From NCBI RefSeq assembly GCF_026183895.1, contig NZ_JAPFQI010000006.1, positions 97,592-161,591 on the forward strand: DNA of 64,000 nt. Direction: 5' to 3'. A program made the translations under genes and the position numbers. The notes under the pieces were generated by a model. That model worked only from the letters and a program-made list of their open reading frames with translations, did no database searches and was not told the DNA's origin. Source of the stretch: Sabulicella glaciei. GTDB taxonomy: Bacteria > Pseudomonadota > Alphaproteobacteria > Acetobacterales > Acetobacteraceae. Shown here piece by piece: positions 16,466 to 24,735 of this stretch (its first letter is position 1; every line of letters starts with the position of its first letter).

Positions 16466-17857
16466 CTACTGCTCCGTGAAGGCGCGCTGCAGGCTGTCGC
16501 GGATCGGCTGCGTCACGTAGCGCCAGAAGGTGCGCTGGCCGATCTGGATATGCGCCTCCACCGGCATGCCCGGCGTGAGGAAGATGGAGGGCAGGCGCTC
16601 CAGCTGCTCCCGGTCGATCAGCACATGGGCGCGGAAGTGGGTCTGCCGCGTCGCCTGGTCGGTGGTGACGTCCGCTGCCACGAAGGTGACGTGGCCGTGC
16701 AGGTAGGGAACGAGGCGCTGCTTGAAGGCGGGCAGGCGGATCTCGGCCTGCAGCCCCGGATACACCACGTCGATGTCGGTGGGCTGCACGTTCACCTCGG
16801 CCACCAACCGGTCCTGGGTGGGGATGAGGTCCACCACCGGGTCGCCCGGCCGCAGCACCGCGCCCACGTTGAACAGGCGCAGGTTGACCACCGTGCCGTC
16901 CTCCGGCGCCAGGATCTCGCGCCGGGTCGAGACGTCCTCGGCGGCGCGGATGCGCTCCTCCGCCTCTGCGCGGCGGCCGGCGACCTCGCGCGCCTCCGTG
17001 CCGACTTCCTGGCGGCGCTGGTCAAGCGTGGCGCGGATCTGGCTCTCCGCCTCCTCGATCGCGCCGCGGGAGCGGGTGATCTGGCCGCGCAGGTCCACGA
17101 TCTGCCCTTCCAGCCCGGCCCGCGCCCGCTGCACGGCCAGAAGCTCCGGCAGGCGCGCGAGGCCCTGGTTCGTCAGGGTTCGACGCATCACCTCCTCCTG
17201 CCGGATCAGGTCCAGCTGCTGGATGGAGGCGGCAAGCTGCCCCTCGGCGGAGGTGATGGAGGCGCGCGCCTGGTCGCGCCGCGTTTCCAGCACCAGGAGT
17301 TGGCTGACGAGGCTCGCCATGCGCGCGTCGAACAGGGCGCGCTGACCGGAAACCGACTCGGCGGCGCGGGGATCCTCGCTTTCCAGCAGCTCGGCCGGGA
17401 AGGCGATCTCCGGCGCCCGCGCCATCTCGGCGGCGAGGCGCGCGGCCTGGGCGACGAGGCCGAAGCGCTGGGCGCGCAGCGCCTCGAGGTTGGCGCCGGA
17501 CTGCACGTCGTCCAGGCGCATCAGCGGCTGGCCCTGCCGCACCCGGTCGCCGTCGCGCACCAGGATCTCTCGCACGATGCCACCCTCGAAATGCTGCACC
17601 GTGCGGCGCTGCCCCTCGACCTTGATGACGCCGGGGGCGATGGCGGCCTCGGCCAGCGGGGCGGTGACGGCCCAGGCCATGAAGCCGCCAAAGAACCCGA
17701 CCATGACCACGAGGCCTAGCAGGGCCGGCCAGAAGGTGCGCGGGCGCTGGGCGTCCAGGACCGGGTCGGCGGGCGGGACCACCAGGGGCGGCAGGGTGCG
17801 GCGGGCGGGGAGCGCCGGGCGCTCCAGTACCTCGACGGCGTTGGGGGTGTCGCTCAT
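16466..17857 (-). CDS. Type I secretion membrane-fusion adaptor, HlyD/PrsE family
   Basis: This 463-residue adaptor links the inner-membrane exporter to the outer-membrane channel. It has one transmembrane helix (about residues 45-66), the half-lipoyl motif with GQRRTVQHFEGGIVREILV, and a long coiled-coil hairpin (about 130-310). The beta-barrel end carries VNVQPTDIDVVYPGLQAEIR and PGMPVEAHI. The length fits HlyD/PrsE/PrtE proteins. Its ATG overlaps the stop of the exporter gene (ATGA). A TolC-type channel is not in the window. Confidence 0.93.
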   Translation of the reverse strand: MSDTPNAVEVLERPALPARRTLPPLVVPPADPVLDAQRPRTFWPALLGLVVMVGFFGGFMAWAVTAPLAEAAIAPGVIKVEGQRRTVQHFEGGIVREILVRDGDRVRQGQPLMRLDDVQSGANLEALRAQRFGLVAQAARLAAEMARAPEIAFPAELLESEDPRAAESVSGQRALFDARMASLVSQLLVLETRRDQARASITSAEGQLAASIQQLDLIRQEEVMRRTLTNQGLARLPELLAVQRARAGLEGQIVDLRGQITRSRGAIEEAESQIRATLDQRRQEVGTEAREVAGRRAEAEERIRAAEDVSTRREILAPEDGTVVNLRLFNVGAVLRPGDPVVDLIPTQDRLVAEVNVQPTDIDVVYPGLQAEIRLPAFKQRLVPYLHGHVTFVAADVTTDQATRQTHFRAHVLIDREQLERLPSIFLTPGMPVEAHIQIGQRTFWRYVTQPIRDSLQRAFTEQ

Positions 17858-19581
17858 GCGCTGGCTCCCTGCGCGATGCGTTCGGCCGGGCGCGGGGGCG
17901 CCATGAGCCGCTTCAGCACCTCGGCGCGCGGACCGAACATCTCGATCGCGCCGTCCTTCAACAACAAGACCTTGTCCACGCCCTGCACCAGGGTGGGACG
18001 GTGGCTGACCAGCACCACGGTGGTGCCGTCGGCCTTCACCTGCTCCAGCGCGCGGACCAGGTTGGCCTCGCTGTCGCCGTCGAGGTTGGAGTTCGGCTCG
18101 TCCAGCACCACGAGGCGCGGGGCCCCGTAGAGGGCGCGGGCGAGGCCGATCATCTGGCGCTGCCCGCCCGACAGGTGCTGCCCGCCCTCGCCGATCTCCG
18201 TGTCGTAGCCCTGGGGCAGGCGCAGGATCAGGTCATGGCAGCCGGCCAACTTGGCGGCGGCGAAGACCGCCTCGGCATCCGGCTCGCCCATGCGGGCGAT
18301 GTTCTGGATCACGGTGCCGTCGAACAGCTCCACATCCTGGGGCAGATAGCCGACATGGCGGCCGAAATCCTCGCGCTGCCAGGTATACACGTCGGCCCCG
18401 TCGAGGCGCACCGTGCCGGCGGAAGGCGGCAGCGTGCCGATGATCATGCGGATCAGCGTGGTCTTGCCGGCGGCGGAAGGCCCGATCACGGCGAGGCTCT
18501 CGCCGGGGGCGAGGTTGAAGTTCACGCCCTTGATCAGCGCGACGCCCTGGCCGGGGAAGCCGAAGGACACGCGCTCCACATGGAGGTGGCCTTCGGGCGC
18601 GGGCAGGGGCATGCCGGGGGGGCGGGTGCGCGGCATGGCCAGGAAGGCCTGGAGGCGCCGGAAGGACTGGCGCGCCTGCACCAGCGCCTTCCAGCCGCCG
18701 ATCACCTGCTCCACCGGCGCGAGGGCGCGGCCCATGATGATGGAGCCGGCGATGGAGGCGCCCGCCGTCAGCTCCTGCCGCAGCACGAGCCAGCAGCCGA
18801 GGCCGAGGATGGCCAGCTGCACGGCAAGGCGGAAGAACTTGGTGAGCGACAGGATCATGGCGGCGCGGTCGGCGGCGCGCTGCTGCGGCGGCAGCATCTT
18901 CGCCACGCCCTGGCGCCAATGGGCCATGACGGCAGGGCCCATGCCCATGCTGTCGATCACCTCGGCGTTGCGGGCGATGGCGTCGGCGCGGCGCTGGCTG
19001 TGCATCGCCGCCACCCCGGCCTCCTTCATCAGCCCGGAGGTGATGAGCTCGTTGGCGATGGTGAGGCCGAGCAGCAGCAGGGCGCCCGCGACGGACAGCC
19101 ATCCCATCAGCGGGTGCAGCATGAAGATCACGGCAAGGTAGATCGGCACCCAGGGCACGTCATAGAGCGCGAGCATGCCCGGCGAGCCGAGAAAGGAGCG
19201 GCAGACCGCGAGGTCGCGCAGCGCCTCCATCCGGTAGGTGCGGCCGCGAAGCTGCGCCTCGATCGCGCGGTCGAACCCCTCGGGCGCCACGCGCGTCTCG
19301 ATCCAGGCGGCGATGCGCTGCATGACGATGGAGCGGCACGCCTCCAGCGCCGCCAGCACCAGCAGGGCGAAGAAGGCGATCAGCGTCAGGTGCACCAGCG
19401 TGTCGGTGTTGCGGGTGGCCAGCACCCGGTCGAACACCTGCATCATGTAGATGGAGACGGTGAGCTGGAGCAGGTTCACCACGCCGGAAAAGGCGCCGAC
19501 CAGGGTAAACTGGCCCTTGCAGGCGGCGATGGCGCGGGCGAGCGGCGTTTCGCGCATGGAGGTGGCTTGGGGGGGCATCAA
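17854..19581 (-). CDS. Type I secretion ABC exporter, PrtD/PrsD family
   Basis: This 575-residue half-transporter has an ABC exporter membrane domain (about residues 25-310) and an ATPase domain. The ATPase has Walker A GPSAAGKTT, signature LSGGQRQMIGLAR, Walker B LVVLDEPNSNLD and the H-loop VSHRP. It lacks the N-terminal C39 peptidase or C39-like domain, so it belongs to the PrtD class that exports proteins with uncleaved C-terminal signals. It overlaps both neighbours by four bases. The nearest plausible cargo is the Hint-domain protein at 23278. Confidence 0.93.
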   Translation of the reverse strand: MMPPQATSMRETPLARAIAACKGQFTLVGAFSGVVNLLQLTVSIYMMQVFDRVLATRNTDTLVHLTLIAFFALLVLAALEACRSIVMQRIAAWIETRVAPEGFDRAIEAQLRGRTYRMEALRDLAVCRSFLGSPGMLALYDVPWVPIYLAVIFMLHPLMGWLSVAGALLLLGLTIANELITSGLMKEAGVAAMHSQRRADAIARNAEVIDSMGMGPAVMAHWRQGVAKMLPPQQRAADRAAMILSLTKFFRLAVQLAILGLGCWLVLRQELTAGASIAGSIIMGRALAPVEQVIGGWKALVQARQSFRRLQAFLAMPRTRPPGMPLPAPEGHLHVERVSFGFPGQGVALIKGVNFNLAPGESLAVIGPSAAGKTTLIRMIIGTLPPSAGTVRLDGADVYTWQREDFGRHVGYLPQDVELFDGTVIQNIARMGEPDAEAVFAAAKLAGCHDLILRLPQGYDTEIGEGGQHLSGGQRQMIGLARALYGAPRLVVLDEPNSNLDGDSEANLVRALEQVKADGTTVVLVSHRPTLVQGVDKVLLLKDGAIEMFGPRAEVLKRLMAPPRPAERIAQGASA

Positions 19582-19916
19582 AGGCTTGGACTCCCGGGCA
19601 GGAGGCGCAGCCCATCCAGCAGGGCCGGCTGCGACGCGAGGAACAGGGCCAGCCCGCCCGCCAGGGCCAGGGCCAGAAGCGAGGCGCCGACGGCGCCCCA
19701 GAACCCGAGCGGCGAACGAAGCCGGCCCAGATGCTCGTCCACCGCCTCGCGCCGGATCTCGGCCACGCGGTTGTGGAGATGGAGGAAGGCATGCTCGGCC
19801 AGGAGCCGGCGCGCCATATCGGCGTGGGCGGGGCTGGGCTCGGTGCCTGCCTCGCGCGCCAGGGCCTCTGCCACGAGGCGCTCCAGCCTGTCCAGGCCGC
19901 CATCGGGATTTTTCAT
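19578..19916 (-). CDS. Small tail-anchored protein preceding the exporter gene
   Basis: This 112-residue protein has a charged, helical N-terminal part (about 1-70). A single hydrophobic segment near 77-97 (GAVGASLLALALAGGLALFLA) and a short tail follow, so it is predicted to be inner-membrane anchored with the N-terminus in the cytoplasm. I do not recognise the family. It is the first gene of the secretion operon and overlaps the exporter by four bases, suggesting an accessory or assembly role (inference). ATG 19916 is preferred over longer in-frame starts because the sequence upstream of it is AT-rich intergenic DNA. Confidence 0.62.
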   Translation of the reverse strand: MKNPDGGLDRLERLVAEALAREAGTEPSPAHADMARRLLAEHAFLHLHNRVAEIRREAVDEHLGRLRSPLGFWGAVGASLLALALAGGLALFLASQPALLDGLRLLPGSPSL

Positions 19917-19999
19917 GCGAGAGGAAATAATCCTTTCAGCGCCCGATGTATGCTGCGGCAAATTGCTTAACCGGGCTGCAAGGGGGACAGGCCTGATCC

Positions 20000-20383
20000 C
20001 TATCCTTCCCGGAATACGTAGCGCCGGGACAGAAAGAAATTGAACCCCATTCCGGCGAGTGAGCCGGCGGCCACGGCGGGGAGGGGATGCACCCCGGCCA
20101 GCCCGACCAGCAGCGCATAGGTGCCGTAATTCGCGGTGAACCCTACGAGGTTCAGCACGGCGAAGCGCCCCCACTGCGTCGCCACCCGGCCGCCGGCGCC
20201 CTTGCGGTCGCGGAAGGTCCAGGCGCGGTTGAGGGCGAAGGTGGTGGAAACGGCCGCGAGATAGGACAGGGCGCGGCCGGAATACTTGTCCATGCCGAGC
20301 GCCAGGGCAGCCATCAGCACCCCCGCATCCACCAGGAAGCCGACGCCCCCCACCACCCCGAAGCGCAGGAACTGGCCGATCAT
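20000..20383 (-). CDS. GtrA family membrane protein
   Basis: This 127-residue protein has four transmembrane helices in the GtrA pattern, opening FLRFGVVGGVGFLVDAGVL, with TFALNRAWTFRD and the closing NFFLSRRYVFRE. GtrA proteins are proposed flippases for lipid-linked sugars such as bactoprenol-glucose. It lies between the TPR-glycosyltransferase and the secretion genes on the same strand, consistent with a glycan role in this locus. Confidence 0.87.
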   Translation of the reverse strand: MIGQFLRFGVVGGVGFLVDAGVLMAALALGMDKYSGRALSYLAAVSTTFALNRAWTFRDRKGAGGRVATQWGRFAVLNLVGFTANYGTYALLVGLAGVHPLPAVAAGSLAGMGFNFFLSRRYVFREG

Positions 20384-20417
20384 CTGTCTTTCCCGGCTGA
20401 AAAAGGGGGCGGCCGGC

Positions 20418-23000
20418 TCAGGCCCCGCCCTGTCCGAAGGCCAGCTGCAGCCAGTGCCGGCCCGCGGCCTTGTAGCTGGCCCCGCAATGCACCGCCACGG
20501 CCCGGAACAGCTCGCGCTGCCCCAGCACCGCCATGCCGCCCAGCCGCGCCCCGGGGGAAAGGAGCGGGTCGGCCAGCGTTTCCGCCGCCGCGCGGGTCAG
20601 GCAGCCCGGTCCGGTCGCCAGCCAAAGGTAGTCGCTGTCGCCCGTCCGGGCCGCGGCCACCGCGTCGCGCAGCGCGCGCCCGATCACCTCGTGCTGCGGC
20701 ACCGCGCCCACGAGGTTGTTGCAGAGCGAGCCCAGCTCCTCCTGATGCGCCACGAGCGTGGCGCCGGGCGACGCGATCGTCGCGAGCGGGGCGTGGCAGC
20801 GATCGTCGCAATCAGCGTACCAGCCTCCGGCGGCGTAGAGCCAGGCGAGGCGGAACACGTCGGATTTCTGGGTCGGGCTCGGCGCGCGCTCATAGGCGTC
20901 CAGCACCTCCGCGCCGAAGTGGCGTGCCAGGAAACCGCGCGCCGCCTCGTCGTCAAAGAGCAGGATCTCGTGGTCCGGGTTCTGCGCGCCCCAGCTGGCC
21001 ATGAGGGGGCGCAGATCGGCCGGCGGCTCCTTGGCGTCCCAGAACTGCGCGATGCGGCGCGGGATGGGCGAGGGGCCGGCCGCCCCGCCCCGCCCATCGA
21101 GTTGGCCCGCCTGGCGCAGCGCCACCATCAGCGCGACGGAAGCGGCGGTCGATCCGGGGAAGCGGCGCAGCACCGCCAGGGCACCTTCCGCCCGCTCGGC
21201 CGGGGGCAGGTCGCGGATCGCCTCCAGCGCGGTCAGCGCGTCGGCGCCCAGCTCGAACTCGTTGAGCAGCTGGCCGAGATGGGTGTGGGGAATCCGGCGC
21301 GGCCGCTGCGGGCCCTTGCGGGGCGGCTGCTCCAGCCTGACGAAGCTCCTCATGTGTCGGCGCATCGCCGGGATGTCGAGCAGCAGCAGGCGCATCCGCG
21401 CCGCGTCGATGTAGCGCCACACCCCGGCCTGCGGCGCGAGGCGCAGCGCCTCCTCATACCCGTCCGCCGCGTCCCGGAGCCGCCACTGCGCCTCCGCCCA
21501 TTTCGCCGACATCCAGGCGAGCCGCGCCCGGTCCTCCAGGCGGGCGGTGGGCATACGGGTCAGGCAGGCCTCGACCGCTTCCGCCTCGCCCACCAGGATC
21601 TCGGTGCGGAAACGCTGCTCCCACAGGGCGGGCAGGCCGGGCCAGCGCCCCGTCGCCTCGCGCGCCGCCGCCAGCGCCTCCAGCCACAACCCGGCGGAAC
21701 GCATCAGCTCGATGCGCCGCGCGGCCACGACGCCCGCCTCGCCGGCCGGGATGGAATCGGCGGCGGCTTCCAGTTCCCGCAGCGCCGCTTCCACCTCGCC
21801 CTGGTCGGCCAGGGCATGGCTCGCGCCGATGCGCGGCCAGGGGTTGCGCGGATGCGCGTGCGCCGCCTTGCGGAAGATCGCGAGGGCGGAGGCGGACCGG
21901 TTCTCCATCCGCAGCATTTCGCCCAGCTGCTGCAGCGCGCCCGGGTGGTCGGGGTCGAGCGCCAGAGCGCGATCCAGCAAGGCGCGCGACGCCTCCAGCC
22001 GATCCAGCTGGCGCTCGCAAATCGCCATCTCCACCAGCGGCCAGGGCCCCGGCCGCTCCAGCTCGCGCAGGCCCGCGAGGGCGGTTTCGGGATCGCCGGC
22101 CTGCTGGCGCATCTGCGCCAGGAGGACGGAAGCCTGCTCCTGCTGCGGATTTCGGTCGAGGACTCCCCCGAGCGCGGCAGCCGCGCCTTCCGCGTCGCCC
22201 CGGTCCCGAAGCAGCGCGGCAAGGTCGATCCAGGCCCAGGGCGAGGCGGGGTCGGTTGCTGTCGCCTGGCGGAAGAAGGCCTCCGCGCCGGCGTTGTCCC
22301 CCGTGGCGCGGGCGGCCTGGCCGAGCGCACGCGCCGCCGTGTAGTTGCCGGGATCCCGCTCCAGCACCTGATGGAACAGCGCCCTGGCTTCCTCCATGCG
22401 GCCGAGCTGCCGCAGGAGTTCCGCCTGCTGCACGAGCGGCCGCAACTCCCCGGGCGCGAGGGCGGCGGCCTCGGCGAAATGTTCGAGCGCTGCCTCGTCC
22501 CGTCCGGCCTGCCGCGCCACCTCGCCTAGTTCCAGCCGCGCATGGAGGGCGGGCGGACCACCCTGGCTGGTGGCGAGAAGCAGCACCTCCTCCGCCTCCT
22601 CCAGGCGGCCGGCGAGGCGCAGTTGCTGGCCCGCGTAAAGCTGCGCCCAGGCATTGCCGGGCTGCAGCGCGCGCGCCGCCAGGAAATGTTCCAGCGCTTC
22701 CGCCGCCTTGCCCTGCTGACGCGCCAGATGCCCGAGTTCAAGCAGCACGCGCAGCCTTTCGCCCTCGCGGAGCAGGGCCTCGTGCAGCGTCCGCTCCGCC
22801 TCCTCGAGCCGGGCGAGCCGGCGGAGTTCCTGGGCGGCGTGAAGCAGGGGAAGCGCCGCTTCGGGGCGCGCCTCGGCGGCCTGAAGGAAGTGGGAGAGCG
22901 CCGCCGCCGCCGCGCCACGGGCACTGGCGGCGAGCCCGGCCTCCATGGGGTCGGCCGACCGCTCCGCTTCCTCCGCGCTCCCCCCTGGAGATCCCGACAT
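20418..23000 (-). CDS. TPR-repeat protein with C-terminal DXD-type glycosyltransferase
   Basis: This is a cytoplasmic protein of about 860 residues. Residues about 20-540 are TPR-like helical repeats, recognisable as A-x-L-G units with ALxLxPxNPxAW loops. A C-terminal domain follows, starting PIPRRIAQFWDAKEPP, with WGAQNPDHEILLFDD, PTQKSDVFRLAWLYAAGGWY and the metal-binding DCDD. That matches the Gly_transf_sug/OCH1 (GT32-like) family. Fused TPR-glycosyltransferases often modify proteins or surface glycans. ATG 23000 is chosen because of the GA-rich ribosome site just upstream; starts at 23021 and beyond are possible. It is divergent from the Hint gene. Confidence 0.82.
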   Translation of the reverse strand: MSGSPGGSAEEAERSADPMEAGLAASARGAAAAALSHFLQAAEARPEAALPLLHAAQELRRLARLEEAERTLHEALLREGERLRVLLELGHLARQQGKAAEALEHFLAARALQPGNAWAQLYAGQQLRLAGRLEEAEEVLLLATSQGGPPALHARLELGEVARQAGRDEAALEHFAEAAALAPGELRPLVQQAELLRQLGRMEEARALFHQVLERDPGNYTAARALGQAARATGDNAGAEAFFRQATATDPASPWAWIDLAALLRDRGDAEGAAAALGGVLDRNPQQEQASVLLAQMRQQAGDPETALAGLRELERPGPWPLVEMAICERQLDRLEASRALLDRALALDPDHPGALQQLGEMLRMENRSASALAIFRKAAHAHPRNPWPRIGASHALADQGEVEAALRELEAAADSIPAGEAGVVAARRIELMRSAGLWLEALAAAREATGRWPGLPALWEQRFRTEILVGEAEAVEACLTRMPTARLEDRARLAWMSAKWAEAQWRLRDAADGYEEALRLAPQAGVWRYIDAARMRLLLLDIPAMRRHMRSFVRLEQPPRKGPQRPRRIPHTHLGQLLNEFELGADALTALEAIRDLPPAERAEGALAVLRRFPGSTAASVALMVALRQAGQLDGRGGAAGPSPIPRRIAQFWDAKEPPADLRPLMASWGAQNPDHEILLFDDEAARGFLARHFGAEVLDAYERAPSPTQKSDVFRLAWLYAAGGWYADCDDRCHAPLATIASPGATLVAHQEELGSLCNNLVGAVPQHEVIGRALRDAVAAARTGDSDYLWLATGPGCLTRAAAETLADPLLSPGARLGGMAVLGQRELFRAVAVHCGASYKAAGRHWLQLAFGQGGA

Positions 23001-23277
23001 TCCCCGCCTTCCCCGCGGCATCACGCCCTTTGCACCTCCTCTCCAATGCCGGGAGGATGCAGGACGATCAAGAGCCGCGCGTAAATTCGCGAAATGAGGC
23101 AAATCTCAAGGGGAGAATGAATATAGATGATCAGGAATGAGATATACTCGCGGAGTAAAAATATTTTAACAGTCAACAAAGTATTTTCCACATCTATCGA
23201 GCGTTTCTCATTTTGGTTACGACTTTTGCCATCTTTCACGGTCAGCAGCGGGCACGGCCCCATCGGTGAGGTTGGCA
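23001..23277. promoter_or_regulatory. AT-rich divergent intergenic region (glycosyltransferase / Hint gene)
   Basis: These 277 bases separate the two divergent genes. From about 23095 to 23240 the DNA is far richer in A and T than the rest of the window, with runs such as AAAAATATTTTAAC and TATACT. It contains no plausible gene. A GTGAGG ribosome site lies 7-12 bases before ATG 23278. AT-rich islands in GC-rich genomes often attract nucleoid proteins and hold several promoters. I cannot fix individual promoter boxes with confidence. Confidence 0.55.
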
Positions 23278-24573
23278 ATGGCATTAACGGGTCTCACTTC
23301 GGTCACTCTGAGTTCCGCCGCAGGCGGCACCAGCGGCGGGACGACCACCAATTACATTGAGTGGCAGTCGAGTCTGACCTTCACCGTCAACGCGACCTCC
23401 GACCAGTCCGGCCAAGCGCACGACGTTCCTGTCTCGCTCCAGTACTATAACGGCACGAGCTGGGTGGAGATCGGAACGTTCACGATCGCCAGCAAGGGCG
23501 GCACTTCTGGCAGCGTGTCGGTCAACCTGTCCCAGACGAGCGCCCTCGTCTCCCAGGCGACGGTGAACTACTTCGCCGGCCTGAACGGCGCGGCGGTGCA
23601 GTTCAAGGCTGTGTCCACCAGCCCGGCCTTCACCTCCCAGACTACCAATTTCACCTTCGACACTGTGCGCGACAGCGGCGGTGACGCCACGCTGACGGTG
23701 GACCAGACGGCTGACAACCTCGTCAACAACACCGAGGCCCAGTCCCTCAAGCTGACGCTGAGTGGCATCGACACCGACGCTGCCTCCGTCACCGTCGCCT
23801 TCACCTACAATGGCACTACCGTCACGAAGACGCTGACGAAGATCGGCGGCACGACCTTCAACGGCCAGCACACGGTGAACCTGAGCGACTTGCCCTTCGG
23901 CACGCAGGGCAACGTCACCACCTCGATGACCGTGACCGACAACGCCGGCAACGTATTGACCAAGGGCGGCACGACCTTCCAGGGCGTGATCTGCTTCTAC
24001 CCCGGCACCCTGATCGCCACGCCCGAGGGCGAGCGCGCGGTGGAGACGCTGGCGTGCGGCGACCTCGTCCTCACTTCCGAGGGCAAGGCCGTGCCGGTGC
24101 GCTGGGTGGGCCGTCAGACCATCTCCACCCGCTTCGCCGATCCCGTCTGCTCCCTGCCGGTCCGCATCCGCGCCGGCGCGCTGGGCGAGAACCTGCCGAA
24201 GCGCGACCTGCTGGTCTCGCCCGGCCATGCCATGCTGGTGGACGGCATCCTCGCCACCGCCGCCGCGCTGGTGAACGGCACCTCCATCCTCCGCGAGGCT
24301 GCGGTGCCGGAGATCTTCACCTACTATCACGTCGAGCTGGCCGACCAGTCGCTGATCCTCGCCGAGGGCGCGCCGGCCGAGACCTTCCTCGACGATGCCG
24401 AGCGCGGCGCCTTCGACAACTGGGCCGAGCACGAGGCCACGCATGACGGCACGCCCGTCCGTGAGCTGGACCTGCCCCGCGCCACCTCCCAGCGCCAGCT
24501 TCCCGCCGCGACGCGCCAGCGCCTCGCCGAGCTGGCGGCGCGCCTCGACGGGACCGTCGCCGCTGCGGCCTGA
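23278..24573 (+). CDS. Hint (hedgehog/intein) domain protein, probable type I secreted cargo
   Basis: This 431-residue acidic protein has no Sec signal. Residues about 15-235 are Thr/Ser/Asn-rich beta-sandwich segments resembling bacterial Ig-like repeats. Residues about 237-380 form a Hint_2-type domain: Cys239 in VICFYPGTLIATPEGERAVE, then LACGDLVLT and LLVSPGHAMLVDG. The tail (about 380-431) is Leu/Arg/Ala-rich. In this family the Hint fold can perform self-cleavage or ester formation, but activity here is not proven. It faces the type I secretion operon, and the absence of a Sec signal fits type I export. The N-terminal part is visibly lower in GC than its neighbours. Confidence 0.87.
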   Translation: MALTGLTSVTLSSAAGGTSGGTTTNYIEWQSSLTFTVNATSDQSGQAHDVPVSLQYYNGTSWVEIGTFTIASKGGTSGSVSVNLSQTSALVSQATVNYFAGLNGAAVQFKAVSTSPAFTSQTTNFTFDTVRDSGGDATLTVDQTADNLVNNTEAQSLKLTLSGIDTDAASVTVAFTYNGTTVTKTLTKIGGTTFNGQHTVNLSDLPFGTQGNVTTSMTVTDNAGNVLTKGGTTFQGVICFYPGTLIATPEGERAVETLACGDLVLTSEGKAVPVRWVGRQTISTRFADPVCSLPVRIRAGALGENLPKRDLLVSPGHAMLVDGILATAAALVNGTSILREAAVPEIFTYYHVELADQSLILAEGAPAETFLDDAERGAFDNWAEHEATHDGTPVRELDLPRATSQRQLPAATRQRLAELAARLDGTVAAAA

Positions 24574-24601
24574 TCCGCCCGGCGCCACGGCGCACCGCAT
24601 G

Positions 24602-24636
24602 GAGGCCCCGGGTTTCCCCGGGGCCTCTTTTTTTTG
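24602..24636 (+). terminator. Rho-independent terminator after the Hint gene
   Basis: A hairpin with arms GAGGCCCC and GGGGCCTC (plus further G-C pairs towards the loop) is followed directly by nine T residues from 24628. It ends transcription of the Hint gene before the binding-protein array. Confidence 0.92.
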
Positions 24637-24735
24637 TTCTGCCCCCGCCCGTTGCAGCCGGGAGTTTGTGGAAACCCGCGCGAATCCCCTGCTAGTCTCG
24701 CTAGGCGATAAACTTCCGCTGGGAGATCCGAGGGA

